A DNA stretch of 64,000 nucleotides, from NCBI GenBank assembly GCA_016717205.1, contig JADKGC010000003.1, positions 124,001 to 188,000 on the forward strand. The letters run 5' to 3'. The position numbers were made by a program, and so were the translations under genes. Origin of the DNA: Candidatus Flexifilum breve (GTDB lineage Bacteria > Chloroflexota > Anaerolineae > Aggregatilineales > Phototrophicaceae). Below are positions 20,185 to 28,837 of this stretch, piece by piece; the stretch's first letter is position 1; each line of letters starts with the position of its first letter. The notes under the pieces are model-generated. The model was not told where the DNA came from and did not search any database. It saw nothing but the letters and a program-made list of their open reading frames with translations.

Positions 20185-21258
20185 TCACAACATTGATTGA
20201 TCCAGCGAAATGACAAACGACAAATTCGCTGGTTGATCCGGGTCTTGTCCATTCGAGAGCGCGCGGTAGTACGCCAACAGTTGTAGCACGGGTAAGTAGG
20301 TGACGGGGCGCGCGCTGCGTGGCAGCGTCGCACTGAGCCGGACAACCCGCACAGCGCGATCCAACCCTGTCGGCTCATCACGTACGCCGAGCGCCAGCAC
20401 CTGAGCGCCGCGTCCGGCCATTTCGTTGAGGACGGCGACTTCTTGCGCATACGCTTCTTCGGACAGCAGCCCGACGACTAAACTGTGGTCATTGACCATC
20501 GACATCGGCCCATGCCGGAATTCCAGCACATGGAAAGCTTCGCTGTATGAGAGAGACATTTCCTTCATTTTGAGCATCGCTTCACTGGCGATGCCGCGCA
20601 GCGCGCCCGAACCGAGGAAAAAGAAGCGTTCGATACGGCGATCCATGCCTAGCGTGCGCGCGAGGTCGCCGTAGTTGGCGATCAGGGTCTGCGCACTGTC
20701 GCCCAAGTGGGCGAGGTCGGCCAGATCCTCGCGGCCACTCAACAGAGCGGCCATGGCCTGTACGACGATCAGCATGCTGGCGAACGAGCGCGTCTGAGCC
20801 ACACTCTGTTCCTGCGCTTCGGGTATCAGCACGGCGAAGTCAGCGGCGGCAGCCAAGCGGCTCTCCGGGTAGCAGGTCACCGCGGCAACGGCGCTGTGGG
20901 TCCGTTCACGAAACACACGGACGGCCGACAGCGTTTCAGTCGTTTCACCGGAGCGTGAAACCGCAATGAGCAGCGGATGACCACCGGGAGCGAAGACATA
21001 ATCGGGCAGCAGCGCGATTTCTGACGCGGGATAGGCACAGGCATTGATGCCGATGAGCTGCTGAAACAACGCGGCGCCGACTTGCGCCAGATAATAAGTT
21101 GAACCGCAGCCGGTGAAGATCACGCGGTCAAAGGGTTGGGAAGCATAAAACGACTGGAAAGCCGTGGCGCGCTGCTGGAAGGTCGCCACCGTCTGATTCC
21201 AGACAATCGGCTGACTGCTGATTTCGGCAAAACTATAGGCTCCAGCTTCCTTACTCAT
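20185..21258 (-). CDS. SIS-domain sugar isomerase/deaminase, AgaS/GlmS-isomerase-like
   Basis: The protein is 357 residues from the ATG at 21258, which has AAAGG upstream; the longer frame to 21351 has no comparable ribosome site. It contains two SIS domains. The first has TGCGSTYYLAQVGAAL (residues ~50-65) and AVSRSGETTETLSAVR. The second has FLGSGALRGIASEAMLKMKEMS and the EFRHGPMS motif that contacts sugar phosphate. Such proteins isomerise or deaminate amino-sugar phosphates in the cytosol (AgaS, or GlmS isomerase domain). The gene heads the operon with the importer, so it probably acts on the imported sugar after phosphorylation. A related copy lies at 24373. Regulation is probably by the divergent DeoR protein. 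Confidence 0.85.
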   Translation of the reverse strand: MSKEAGAYSFAEISSQPIVWNQTVATFQQRATAFQSFYASQPFDRVIFTGCGSTYYLAQVGAALFQQLIGINACAYPASEIALLPDYVFAPGGHPLLIAVSRSGETTETLSAVRVFRERTHSAVAAVTCYPESRLAAAADFAVLIPEAQEQSVAQTRSFASMLIVVQAMAALLSGREDLADLAHLGDSAQTLIANYGDLARTLGMDRRIERFFFLGSGALRGIASEAMLKMKEMSLSYSEAFHVLEFRHGPMSMVNDHSLVVGLLSEEAYAQEVAVLNEMAGRGAQVLALGVRDEPTGLDRAVRVVRLSATLPRSARPVTYLPVLQLLAYYRALSNGQDPDQPANLSFVISLDQSML

Positions 21259-21384
21259 AAACGACCTTTTCCATAAAATGAGGGCAACATTTCTTTGATC
21301 GTACGGAGATTTGAGTGTAACGTCAACCAATAAAATATCATTTTTGCACAAATGCGCAAGTTTCGCGGTACAAACCGGCGATTT

Positions 21385-21411
21385 TGTGATTGAATGTGAT
21401 TATGTGTGATT
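21385..21411. promoter_or_regulatory. Three direct TGTGATT repeats at 10-bp spacing, candidate DeoR operator
   Basis: TGTGATT occurs at 21385, 21395 and 21405, exactly one helical turn apart, in the divergent region between the SIS operon and the DeoR gene. DeoR-family repressors commonly bind direct repeats, so this is the best operator candidate. It is not proven. Confidence 0.55.
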
Positions 21412-21475
21412 GATTCAAACGTCTGCCGCGCCCTCGTGCCCGAGGGAAGTCTGAGTTGAGGACACAAGACACTGT

Positions 21476-22252
21476 ATGACGAAGCACAGCTTTTCGGGAC
21501 TCGAACGCCGCGAACAACTGATCCGTTTCACCCGGATCCGCGAACGTGTCACCATCGACGAGGTGTGTGAACAGTTCAACATCAGCGCCGCGACTGCCCG
21601 CCGCGATCTTCAGTTGTTGGAAGAAGCAGGCAAACTTCGGCGTTTCCACGGCGGCGCGGTAGTCGCCAAAAGCGCGCCCCCCGAACCCCCCTTCTCCGAG
21701 CGAGCAACCGTTCAAGCCGCAGAGAAGCGCCGCATCGGGCAAGCAGCGGCAGCGCTGGTCGATGATGGCGATACCATTCTCCTGAGCAGCGGCACTACCG
21801 TGTTAGAAGTGGCGCGCAGCCTGCGTGGACACCGCGGCCTGACGGTGGTCACAAACTCCCTGTTGGTGATTAACACGCTGGCAGATGTTCCCGATATCAA
21901 TCTGATCGCGCTCGGCGGGATTCTGCGCCCGACCGAACAGTCTTTCATCGGACACCTAGCAGAACAATCCCTCCATGATCTACGCGTCAGTAAGGCGATC
22001 ATCGGGATTCGCGCCATCGATCTGGAAACCGGGCTGACCAACGACTATCTGCCTGAAACCCAAACCGATCGCAAGATCGTGAGCATTGCCCGTGAAGTGA
22101 TTGTGGTGGCCGACCATACCAAGTGCGGACGGATTTCCAGCGTGTTCGTTGCACCGCTGACGGCGGTCAAGACGTTTGTTACTGATAGCCTCGCGCCGCC
22201 CGAATTCTTGTCGGCGCTGCGCGAACGCAGCATCGAGGTCTTTGCAGTCTAG
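21476..22252 (+). CDS. DeoR/GlpR-family sugar-responsive transcriptional regulator
   Basis: The protein is 258 residues. The N-terminal winged helix-turn-helix (ERREQLIRFTRIRERVTIDE, then FNISAATARRDLQLLEEAG, residues ~8-50) ends in the HGGAVV motif typical of DeoR. The C-terminal domain is the DeoR sensor, related to ISOCOT sugar-phosphate isomerases, with DDGDTILLSSGTTVLEVARSL and ADHTKCGRIS. It would repress the divergent SIS-ABC operon and perhaps its own amidohydrolase operon in response to a phosphosugar. The amidohydrolase starts 24 bases downstream. Confidence 0.9.
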   Translation: MTKHSFSGLERREQLIRFTRIRERVTIDEVCEQFNISAATARRDLQLLEEAGKLRRFHGGAVVAKSAPPEPPFSERATVQAAEKRRIGQAAAALVDDGDTILLSSGTTVLEVARSLRGHRGLTVVTNSLLVINTLADVPDINLIALGGILRPTEQSFIGHLAEQSLHDLRVSKAIIGIRAIDLETGLTNDYLPETQTDRKIVSIAREVIVVADHTKCGRISSVFVAPLTAVKTFVTDSLAPPEFLSALRERSIEVFAV

Positions 22253-22276
22253 TCAGGTAACCAAAGGATAGTCAAA

Positions 22277-23350
22277 ATGGCCGTTATCAAGCGCGATGAG
22301 ACGCTTTCGCCCCTCTCGCTGTCCGACTTCAAACCCCAGCCGAAACTGGTCACCCGCGAAACGCAGGTCGCCCGCCCGCGCTTCCCCGTGATCGACGCGC
22401 ACAACCATTTATCCCTGCCGGGCTTCGGCGGTTGGGATACCCGCCCGGTCGCCGAACTGCTCGATCACCTCGATCAGGCGGATGTGCGGGTGTACGTCGA
22501 TCTCGACGGTGGTTGGGGCGAAGACATTTTGCACACCCATCTGGATCATTTCAAAGCCGCGGCGCCGGAGCGCTTCCGCATCTTTGGCGGCGTCGACTGG
22601 ACGAAATGGGCGGAACTCGGCGACCGCTTCCCCGATTGGGCGGCAGGACGACTGCGCCAGCAGGCGGCGCGCGGCGCCCAAGGGCTGAAGATCTGGAAAA
22701 TGCTCGGCTTGACTGTACGCGATCATCAGAACCAACTGGTCGCCGTAGATGATCCGCGCTTGGATGTAATCTGGGCGACGGCGGGGGAACTCAAGCTGCC
22801 GATCACGATTCACATTGCGGATCCGGTCGCGTTCTTTGACCCGGTAGATAACACCAATGAGCGATGGGAAGAACTACACGATAACGTCGATTGGCAGTTT
22901 CCCAGTCCGCCCTTTCCGACCTTCCTGACCATCGTGAATGGCCTTGCCGCCGCGGTTGCCCGACACCCGAAGACAATCTGGGTCGGCGCGCATGTGGGCT
23001 GCTATGCCGAAAATCTGACGTGGGTGGGCGCGCTGCTGGATCGCTGCCCGAACTTCTACGTGGACATCAGCGAACGCATCGGCGAATTGGGTCGCCAACC
23101 CTATTCTGCACGACGCTTCTTCCTGAAGTACGCCGACCGGATTCTGTTCGGCACGGATCGTCCGGTAGACGAAAACATATACCCGACGTATTATCGCTTT
23201 CTGGAAACCGATGACGAGTACTTCGATTACGGGAATGCGGACATCCCCCGGCAAGGACGCTGGCGCATCTATGGGCTGTACCTGCCCGATGACGTCCTGC
23301 ATAAAGTGTATTACAAGAACGCCGAACGGATCATGCTCGGCATCGAGTAA
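22277..23350 (+). CDS. Amidohydrolase-family metal-dependent hydrolase (amidohydrolase 2 type)
   Basis: The protein is 357 residues. It has the TIM-barrel metal motifs of the amidohydrolase 2 group: VIDAHNHLS (HxH, about residue 40), an internal KIWKM strand, TIHIAD, WVGAHVGC and LFGTDRP with the catalytic Asp near the C-terminus. Members hydrolyse or decarboxylate small ring or amide compounds. In this setting a sugar lactone or deacetylation-type step is possible, but the exact substrate cannot be read. It has no signal peptide and follows the DeoR gene closely, so the two are probably co-transcribed. A strong stem-loop follows. Confidence 0.8.
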   Translation: MAVIKRDETLSPLSLSDFKPQPKLVTRETQVARPRFPVIDAHNHLSLPGFGGWDTRPVAELLDHLDQADVRVYVDLDGGWGEDILHTHLDHFKAAAPERFRIFGGVDWTKWAELGDRFPDWAAGRLRQQAARGAQGLKIWKMLGLTVRDHQNQLVAVDDPRLDVIWATAGELKLPITIHIADPVAFFDPVDNTNERWEELHDNVDWQFPSPPFPTFLTIVNGLAAAVARHPKTIWVGAHVGCYAENLTWVGALLDRCPNFYVDISERIGELGRQPYSARRFFLKYADRILFGTDRPVDENIYPTYYRFLETDDEYFDYGNADIPRQGRWRIYGLYLPDDVLHKVYYKNAERIMLGIE

Positions 23351-23373
23351 AACGACGCACTGTAGGAACATAT

Positions 23374-23411
23374 CGAGAAAAGGAGCAAGATACACCCTGC
23401 TCCTTTTCTCG
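23374..23411. terminator. Candidate bidirectional terminator between convergent genes
   Basis: CGAGAAAAGGAGCA (23374-23387) and its perfect complement (23398-23411) form a 14-bp stem with a 10-base loop, exactly between the convergent amidohydrolase and ROK genes. The A/T block lies in the stem rather than as a separate tail. Confidence 0.6.
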
Positions 23412-23413
23412 CC

Positions 23414-24376
23414 TTACGTGAGCAGACCAAACTGCTGAAACAGTTCGACTGCCGCACCTAATGCCCCCGTGTCGGCGCCACCTTCGCCCAGCACAATCTC
23501 GACATCGCGAAAGTTCCCGCCGGTATTTGCGGCCAGATCTCGGAAAAAGTCACCAACCAGACGATCAAATTCCGCGCGACACGCGTCCAGCAGAACCGCC
23601 CCAGCTGAGGCGGTGCCGCCCGTCAGCGCAATGCGGTGCGGGTAGAAGATCACGCTCAGGCTGGCGAGAGTCTGTCCTGTCCACGTGCCCACCTGCGTCA
23701 TGATGGCGACGGCGGTGGAGTCACGCTGCTCGCGCGCCGCCGCGATCACCTCATGTGCTGGGACCGGATGACCATAACGTTCCTGGGCGAGGCGTTCGAT
23801 CCCCGGTACACCGATCAACCCTTCGGCTGATCCGCGGATGCCATTGGAGTCGCGCGGCGCTGCCGGGTCAAGGATGATCAAGCCCGTGTTACCGGAATTG
23901 CCGCCATCGATGATCAGCGGTTTGCCCTCGACGATCAGCGCTGCGCCGAGTCCTGTCCCCATAGCGAGACACATGAAGCGCTCGATGCCATTGCCACACC
24001 CGAAGTAGTATTCTCCGAGCGCATGCGCGGTGAGGTCATTGTTCATCACGACGGGCAACCCGTAACGAGCTTCCAGCGCACCGCGCACATCGACATTGCG
24101 CAGTGCAGGGGTATTCCCGGCGATGATCGGTCGGCGCCGCTCACGGTCAACCTCCCCATGCGCCGAAATCCCGATTCCGACCAGCGACTCACGGTATGGT
24201 TCGACCAGCCCATCGGCGGCGGCGAACAAGCGCGTGAAGAAAGGCGCTGGATCTATACCGCGCGCCTCTGTCGGGATTTTGTCTCGTTGGATAATTGTTC
24301 CGTCCGGCTGTAACACCGCCAGTTTTGTCGCCGTCCCGCCAATATCGATTCCCAAAGCTGTTTTCATCGGGTTCAC
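23414..24376 (-). CDS. ROK-family sugar kinase
   Basis: The protein is 320 residues. The N-terminus has the ATP phosphate motif ALGIDIGGTATKLAVLQPDG. Further on are VVMNNDLTAHALGEYYFGCG with the catalytic Asp, and the AMGTGLGAAL adenosine motif. The usual ROK zinc motif (CxCGxxGCxE) is not present in the GGNSGNTG to GSAEGLIG stretch, so it may be a zinc-independent branch. It should phosphorylate a hexose or N-acetyl-hexosamine in the cytosol. Its start overlaps the stop of the upstream SIS gene (ATGA), which implies translational coupling and a joint phosphorylation-isomerisation route. Confidence 0.85.
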   Translation of the reverse strand: MNPMKTALGIDIGGTATKLAVLQPDGTIIQRDKIPTEARGIDPAPFFTRLFAAADGLVEPYRESLVGIGISAHGEVDRERRRPIIAGNTPALRNVDVRGALEARYGLPVVMNNDLTAHALGEYYFGCGNGIERFMCLAMGTGLGAALIVEGKPLIIDGGNSGNTGLIILDPAAPRDSNGIRGSAEGLIGVPGIERLAQERYGHPVPAHEVIAAAREQRDSTAVAIMTQVGTWTGQTLASLSVIFYPHRIALTGGTASAGAVLLDACRAEFDRLVGDFFRDLAANTGGNFRDVEIVLGEGGADTGALGAAVELFQQFGLLT

Positions 24377-25407
24377 GCTTGGGGACGATAGGCGAGGTTG
24401 TCGGGATCAAAGCCGCGTTCCACCGCTTGCAGCCAACAGATGCGCTGGAGCGGGGGCAAATACAGCAGTCCGCGCCCCCACTCCGGAAGATCGGAGTCAA
24501 GGGTGATCACAGTGCCCCCTACCGGGAGCAGCCTGTTCGCATCGCACAGGGTAAACAACGCGAGGCCGCGACCGTGCAGGATATTGAAGACGCGGAGTTC
24601 CTCAGCCCGCGCACCGTCGGAGAGCAGGCCAATCAACTGCGTAGTGGCATTCGCGGTATAGTGTGGGCCATGCAGATATTCGAGCGGATGGTAAGCGGCA
24701 CTGAAGAGCTTCGCCATCTCCGTCATCTTGAGCATGGCTTCGCAGGCTAGACCATAGAGCGCGCCCGACCCCAGAAAGACGAACTGGGTGATCGACAGGT
24801 CGCGTCCCAGCCGTTCCACCGTCTCGGCGGACGCCAGAGTCAAGCGTTCCAGACGCTCGGGCATACTGGCCAGTATGCGCCAGTCGCGCCCCGTGAACAG
24901 GGCGGCCAACGCCGTGACCGCGAGCAGCATGCTGCTAAAGGAACGCGTCTGCACGCGGCTTTCTTCCTGCGCCGCGTCGATAGCGACCAGCACATCAGCG
25001 GTCTGCGCTAACGGACTTTCGCTGCTGCAAGTCACCACGACGATGCTGTGCCCGCCATGATTCCGAAACATTTCCGCCGCGGCCACCGTTTCCCGCGTCG
25101 TTCCCGACCGCGAGACGCAGATCAGTAAGGTGGTGCGGTGCGCGCTGACGTTCATTTCCGGGAACAGCATGAGTTCGGTGGCAGAGACTGCGCGAGCGGT
25201 AATGCCGGTCCCAGCTTGTAGGAGCGCTGCTCCGACCATCCCGGCATAGTAGGTCGAGCCGCAGCCGGTAAGTATGATTTCATCAAATGATGTAGTTGAC
25301 CACAGCCTCTGAAGCTCGTCCGCCCTCTGCTCGAACTGCCGTAATGCTTCGGTCCACAGTTGCGGCTGGCTTTCCATTTCAGCAAGGGTTTTTGATCCTA
25401 ATCCCAC
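24373..25407 (-). CDS. SIS-domain sugar isomerase, second paralogue
   Basis: The protein is about 344 residues, starting at GTG 25407, which has AGGAG eight bases upstream; the longer frame to 25497 lacks this. It has the same two-SIS layout as the protein at 20185: TGCGSTYYAGMVGAALL, CVSRSGTTRETVAAAEMF, then FLGSGALYGLACEAMLKMTEMA and YLHGPHYT. The C-terminal His motif of the first copy (EFRHGPMS) is altered to EYLHGPHYT, suggesting a different sugar-phosphate specificity. It overlaps the ROK kinase by four bases, so both act on the same substrate. Its similarity to the 20185 copy suggests duplication. Confidence 0.82.
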   Translation of the reverse strand: MGLGSKTLAEMESQPQLWTEALRQFEQRADELQRLWSTTSFDEIILTGCGSTYYAGMVGAALLQAGTGITARAVSATELMLFPEMNVSAHRTTLLICVSRSGTTRETVAAAEMFRNHGGHSIVVVTCSSESPLAQTADVLVAIDAAQEESRVQTRSFSSMLLAVTALAALFTGRDWRILASMPERLERLTLASAETVERLGRDLSITQFVFLGSGALYGLACEAMLKMTEMAKLFSAAYHPLEYLHGPHYTANATTQLIGLLSDGARAEELRVFNILHGRGLALFTLCDANRLLPVGGTVITLDSDLPEWGRGLLYLPPLQRICWLQAVERGFDPDNLAYRPQA

Positions 25408-25758
25408 AACTGAAGCTCCTGTTCTTATGGAATGATTTGCGAGATTGTAGCATGCAAACCTGCTCTTGGGCTCAAGGTACAGGTTATTGCGAACCAATAG
25501 ATTTGCGACCGGCTGTCGAAGAAAAATTCTTACCTAAAGGAAGCGATCAGGCCGTCTGCCTATCTCATGAGCGCGTGGAGGACGGCAGCGTTAAGTGAGC
25601 GCCGCTAAAGCAGCGCACCAACGGCTCCCACGGTTAACAAGCTATATAGCAACCTCAGCAGCGAGCTGTTGATCCTGCGCGGATTGGTTCGCGGCAGTCC
25701 GGCGTTTTTTGGAGTTAAGGCATCAAGCATGGAATGACAAATGTCATCCACTGGGCAT
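25408..25758. other. Intergenic region between divergent SIS and TetR genes
   Basis: This is the upstream region of the SIS-ROK pair, including its ribosome site. Nothing else was recognised: no open frame with family features and no strong hairpin. Confidence 0.4.
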
Positions 25759-25822
25759 GCAAGTAATTACTTGCTTGCAGGCTACGATTGAGCATAGACT
25801 CGCCATGTAAGCAAGTACTTGC
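25759..25822. promoter_or_regulatory. Two palindromic TetR operators
   Basis: GCAAGTAATTACTTGC (25759-25774) and GCAAGTACTTGC (25811-25822) are perfect palindromes sharing the half-site GCAAGTA. Their centres are 50 bp apart and they lie just upstream of the TetR gene. This is the pattern expected for dimeric TetR repressor sites and for autoregulation. Confidence 0.75.
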
Positions 25823-25843
25823 ACACTATGTGAAGGAGCCACC

Positions 25844-26440
25844 ATGACCGATAGTCCGATAGGAGATACCAGACAGCGAATCATTGAGGCCTCACTCAGT
25901 CTCTTTGGTCAGGTAGGCTACACGCGCGCTAGCACCCGGACCATCGCTGAGCAGGCCGGGGTCAACGAAGTGACCCTGTTTCGGCACTTCGGCAGCAAGA
26001 AGAACCTACTGATAGCCTGTGTTCATTCGTTCAATCAAATTGGTTTCTCAAAGAATTTCCAAGATCATCTGACCGGGAACTATCCAGCAGACATTCTGAC
26101 AATGGCCCGGTTGCAGATTGAGGATACTCAGGCACGGTATGAAATCCTGCGGTTGGTGCTGTGCGAAGCGCAGACCGTCCCCGAACTGCGCGAAGCCATT
26201 CTCACCGGGGCGGGCGAGAACCGCAGTCATGTCAGCGCATATTTCCAGCACCAGCTCGACGCTGGTGTGATCCGAGCGGACCTCGACCTTGAAGCGCTGA
26301 CCTACGCCTTCGACAGCCTGTTTTCGTCGTACATTCTTTTCTCCCGACTGCTCGGATCTGCCGAGCAACCGTCCGATGTACACCTCAGAACCCTCGTCAG
26401 CCTCTTCGTCCAGGGAACATTGGCCAACCAGGGAGCGTAG
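25844..26440 (+). CDS. TetR/AcrR-family transcriptional regulator
   Basis: The protein is 198 residues. The N-terminal TetR helix-turn-helix reads TRQRIIEASLSLFGQVGYTR, then AGVNEVTLFRHFGSKKNLL (residues ~8-55). A variable all-helical ligand domain follows. The start has AAGGAG six bases upstream. Two matching palindromes in front of the gene indicate that it regulates itself and the two membrane-associated genes behind it: its stop codon abuts the ATG of the next gene, so they form one transcript. The ligand is unknown. Confidence 0.92.
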   Translation: MTDSPIGDTRQRIIEASLSLFGQVGYTRASTRTIAEQAGVNEVTLFRHFGSKKNLLIACVHSFNQIGFSKNFQDHLTGNYPADILTMARLQIEDTQARYEILRLVLCEAQTVPELREAILTGAGENRSHVSAYFQHQLDAGVIRADLDLEALTYAFDSLFSSYILFSRLLGSAEQPSDVHLRTLVSLFVQGTLANQGA

Positions 26441-26839
26441 ATGATGTTAAAGCTTTTGCCAGTTGTTCTCGTGATTGGTCTCGGTATTCATGGACTGATC
26501 CATCTGATGGGCTTTGTAGCCTACTGGCCGCTCAAAGACGTGCCTGAACTAGCTTACAAGACGGCCTTTTTAGGTGGGCGGCTGGAGTTCGGCGCGAACG
26601 GCACGCGCTTGTTCAGCCTACTGTGGTTACTAGCAGCAATCGGTTTTATCGTCGCTGGTATAGCACTGGTGAGTGAATGGTCGTGGGGTGTGCCAGTGCT
26701 GGTGCTCGTTACCCTGCTCTCCCTGGTCATCACAGCGCTGGATTGGGAACCCGCGTTTCGCGGCACGCTCATTAATGGGGTAATTCTCGCCGCTGCTGCT
26801 GGCGCCACATTTTGCCAGACTCTACCCCAGACCAACTGA
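26441..26839 (+). CDS. Small four-helix membrane protein of unknown function
   Basis: The protein is 132 residues and almost entirely hydrophobic. Four membrane segments are expected: residues ~4-26 (LLPVVLVIGLGIHGLIHLMG), ~58-80, ~82-100 and ~108-125. A GIHGLIHLMGFV motif near the start has two conserved-looking histidines. No domain name can be assigned. Its ATG directly follows the TetR stop codon, with GGGAG as ribosome site, so it is co-transcribed with and probably regulated by TetR. Confidence 0.75.
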   Translation: MMLKLLPVVLVIGLGIHGLIHLMGFVAYWPLKDVPELAYKTAFLGGRLEFGANGTRLFSLLWLLAAIGFIVAGIALVSEWSWGVPVLVLVTLLSLVITALDWEPAFRGTLINGVILAAAAGATFCQTLPQTN

Positions 26840-26878
26840 TAGAACATTGAGAGTATCCCACAATGTGGAAGGTGGAAC

Positions 26879-27718
26879 ATGCGTATGTTGATCCGTATCC
26901 TGATGATCATTATCTCTGTCATTGTTGTGCTCCTTGTCGGTGGTTGGCTCGGCTTACAGATCAAAGCCTCGGCTTTTCCCACTGTTGCGGTTGGCGCTGC
27001 CCCCAGCATGATCCCAATTCCGGAAGGTTTGCCAGCCCCGGTTGACCGCTTCGCCCGCGCTGTATTCGGTGACAGTCTGCCCGATGTGCAGTCGGCGCTG
27101 GTATTAGGGCGGGCGCAGCTGGCGCCAACCGGTCTACCGATGCCGACCCGCTTCCGTTTCTACTATGATGCGGCGCGGAGCAGCCACTACCACGATATCC
27201 AGGTCACCTGGTTCAATCTGACCTTTATGCGGATTCATGAGCGCAATCTGGAAGGCCATACCCAACTTGATCTGGCGGTGATCGGTCAGGTGAACGATCA
27301 GCCCAAGACCAACCGTGCGGCTATTCAGGGCTATTGGAGCGAAGTGCTGGCCTGGGTGCCTTCGATTGCGCTCACTGATCCACGCGTGCGCTGGGAAGCA
27401 GTGGATGACACGATCGTTCGCCTGTATTTGCCGGGTCTGGACGATGCCGAAGCGTTCACCGTGCGTTTTGCTGCGGATACCGGGTTGATCAGCCAGATCG
27501 AGACGATGCGTTACCAAAACGAAGACAATGCCGAGCGCTGGCACTGGTTCAATCGCATCCTCGAATGGGGCACAGTGGATGGGCTGCGCGTGCCGGTACG
27601 CGCGCAAACGCAGTGGCGCGCTGACTCGCCTTGGGCAACCTGGGAGATCGAGCAGATAGCTCTGAACGTAGATGTCGCACCGCGCTTGGCACAGTTTGGT
27701 GGGGATGTGCCCGGATGA
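26879..27718 (+). CDS. Membrane-anchored conserved protein, possibly DUF6544 type
   Basis: The protein is 279 residues. An N-terminal hydrophobic anchor (residues ~4-26) is followed by a soluble outer domain with RFARAVFGDSLPDVQSALVL, then FYYDAARSSHYHDIQVTWFN and a DTIVRLYLPGLDDAEAFTVRF strand. The overall pattern recalls DUF6544-like proteins that often sit next to TetR regulators, but this is from memory and tentative. It probably acts at the outer face of the membrane. It lies 39 bases after the small membrane protein, with GGAAGGTGG upstream of the ATG, as third gene of the TetR operon. Confidence 0.6.
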   Translation: MRMLIRILMIIISVIVVLLVGGWLGLQIKASAFPTVAVGAAPSMIPIPEGLPAPVDRFARAVFGDSLPDVQSALVLGRAQLAPTGLPMPTRFRFYYDAARSSHYHDIQVTWFNLTFMRIHERNLEGHTQLDLAVIGQVNDQPKTNRAAIQGYWSEVLAWVPSIALTDPRVRWEAVDDTIVRLYLPGLDDAEAFTVRFAADTGLISQIETMRYQNEDNAERWHWFNRILEWGTVDGLRVPVRAQTQWRADSPWATWEIEQIALNVDVAPRLAQFGGDVPG

Positions 27719-27986
27719 AAGCTCTTCCGACAAATCACACGCTGTTCAGGAAATCCCGAAGTGCCGCGGCTGCTCGTGTAATTGTTTCAGAGCCAGATAA
27801 GAGGGGTTTTTGGGCACGCACTAGACAACTGCTGCGCTTCGGCTGCGCACCTGCAATACTGCGCAGCGCAGTGGAGAAAATCCTCATTTAGTCTACTTCG
27901 AGACTAGACCCACGTTGGTTTCGTCGCGTGGTTGGGAATTGTAGGGTTGCATCGTGCACCCTTTAGGATTGGCTGGAGATGGGTAG

Positions 27987-28835
27987 ATGAGCAACACTCA
28001 GCGCCGCTGGTTTACTCTATTCGCTGCAACGGCGGCCATTCTGATGGTTTTTATCATTCGCACCATTATGGCGCGAGCTGGCACGCCACCGCGACTATTC
28101 GACATTTTTGACACAGCGATTTCGCTGGCTTCACTCGGAGTGGTCGTTGTTGGTTGGCGCACATTATCTCGTACCGATTGGTTGATCAGTGTTGGGGCGG
28201 GTTTGCTCATGGCCATCCTGCTGCCTTTGGCCACTTTGTATAGCCCTTATCCATTTCTTGAGATCGTGACAGATGTACGCGTGCGCGCCGTGATTAATGG
28301 CGTCATGATTGTCGTGACGACACTGGGCGGCCTGGTCATCATGCATTGGGGTGGCCCCATTACCCTACAGTTTGCGTCAATGGGCTGGCGCAGAGCAGTG
28401 CGCAGTTTACTGTTTGGAGTGGCCGTTGGTCTTCCATTTGCTATCCTGAACGGTTTCGCCAATGCCTGGACGCAGAACCGCCCGATCACATGGCAGAACC
28501 CACTGGCGGCAGCGATCGACGCGCTGCATCCGGCTGTGCTTGAAGAAGTTATCTATCGCTTTGCCTTTCTCGGCCTGCTCTGGCTGCTGTTTCGTCGCGA
28601 TTGGCCCAACCGTCACGCAGTAGTGTTGTCCGGGCTGCTCGCTTTGCTCACACACACCTATAGTCATTACAGCGAGCTATTCGTCACACAACCTCTGACG
28701 GCCTTGGCCATGGGAGCCGTGATGGGATTGATATGGGGCATACCTCCCACCCTGCTCGCAGTTCGGCGCGATCTGGAATCGGCTTTGAGTTTCCATTGGC
28801 TACAGGACGCAATACGATTCTGGTTGGGGTTCTAA
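27987..28835 (+). CDS. CPBP-family intramembrane metalloprotease (Abi type)
   Basis: The 282-residue multi-spanning protein has about eight hydrophobic segments. The CPBP/Abi signature appears late: HPAVLEEVIYRFAFLGLLW (residues ~180-198; the EExxxR motif), then LTHTYSHYSELF with histidines in the expected metal-binding place. Members are Rce1-like intramembrane proteases linked to bacteriocin immunity or protein processing. The target here is unknown. Its ATG follows TGGAGATGGGTAG. It is 268 bases from the previous gene, so it is probably a separate transcript. Confidence 0.82.
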   Translation: MSNTQRRWFTLFAATAAILMVFIIRTIMARAGTPPRLFDIFDTAISLASLGVVVVGWRTLSRTDWLISVGAGLLMAILLPLATLYSPYPFLEIVTDVRVRAVINGVMIVVTTLGGLVIMHWGGPITLQFASMGWRRAVRSLLFGVAVGLPFAILNGFANAWTQNRPITWQNPLAAAIDALHPAVLEEVIYRFAFLGLLWLLFRRDWPNRHAVVLSGLLALLTHTYSHYSELFVTQPLTALAMGAVMGLIWGIPPTLLAVRRDLESALSFHWLQDAIRFWLGF

Positions 28836-28837
28836 AG

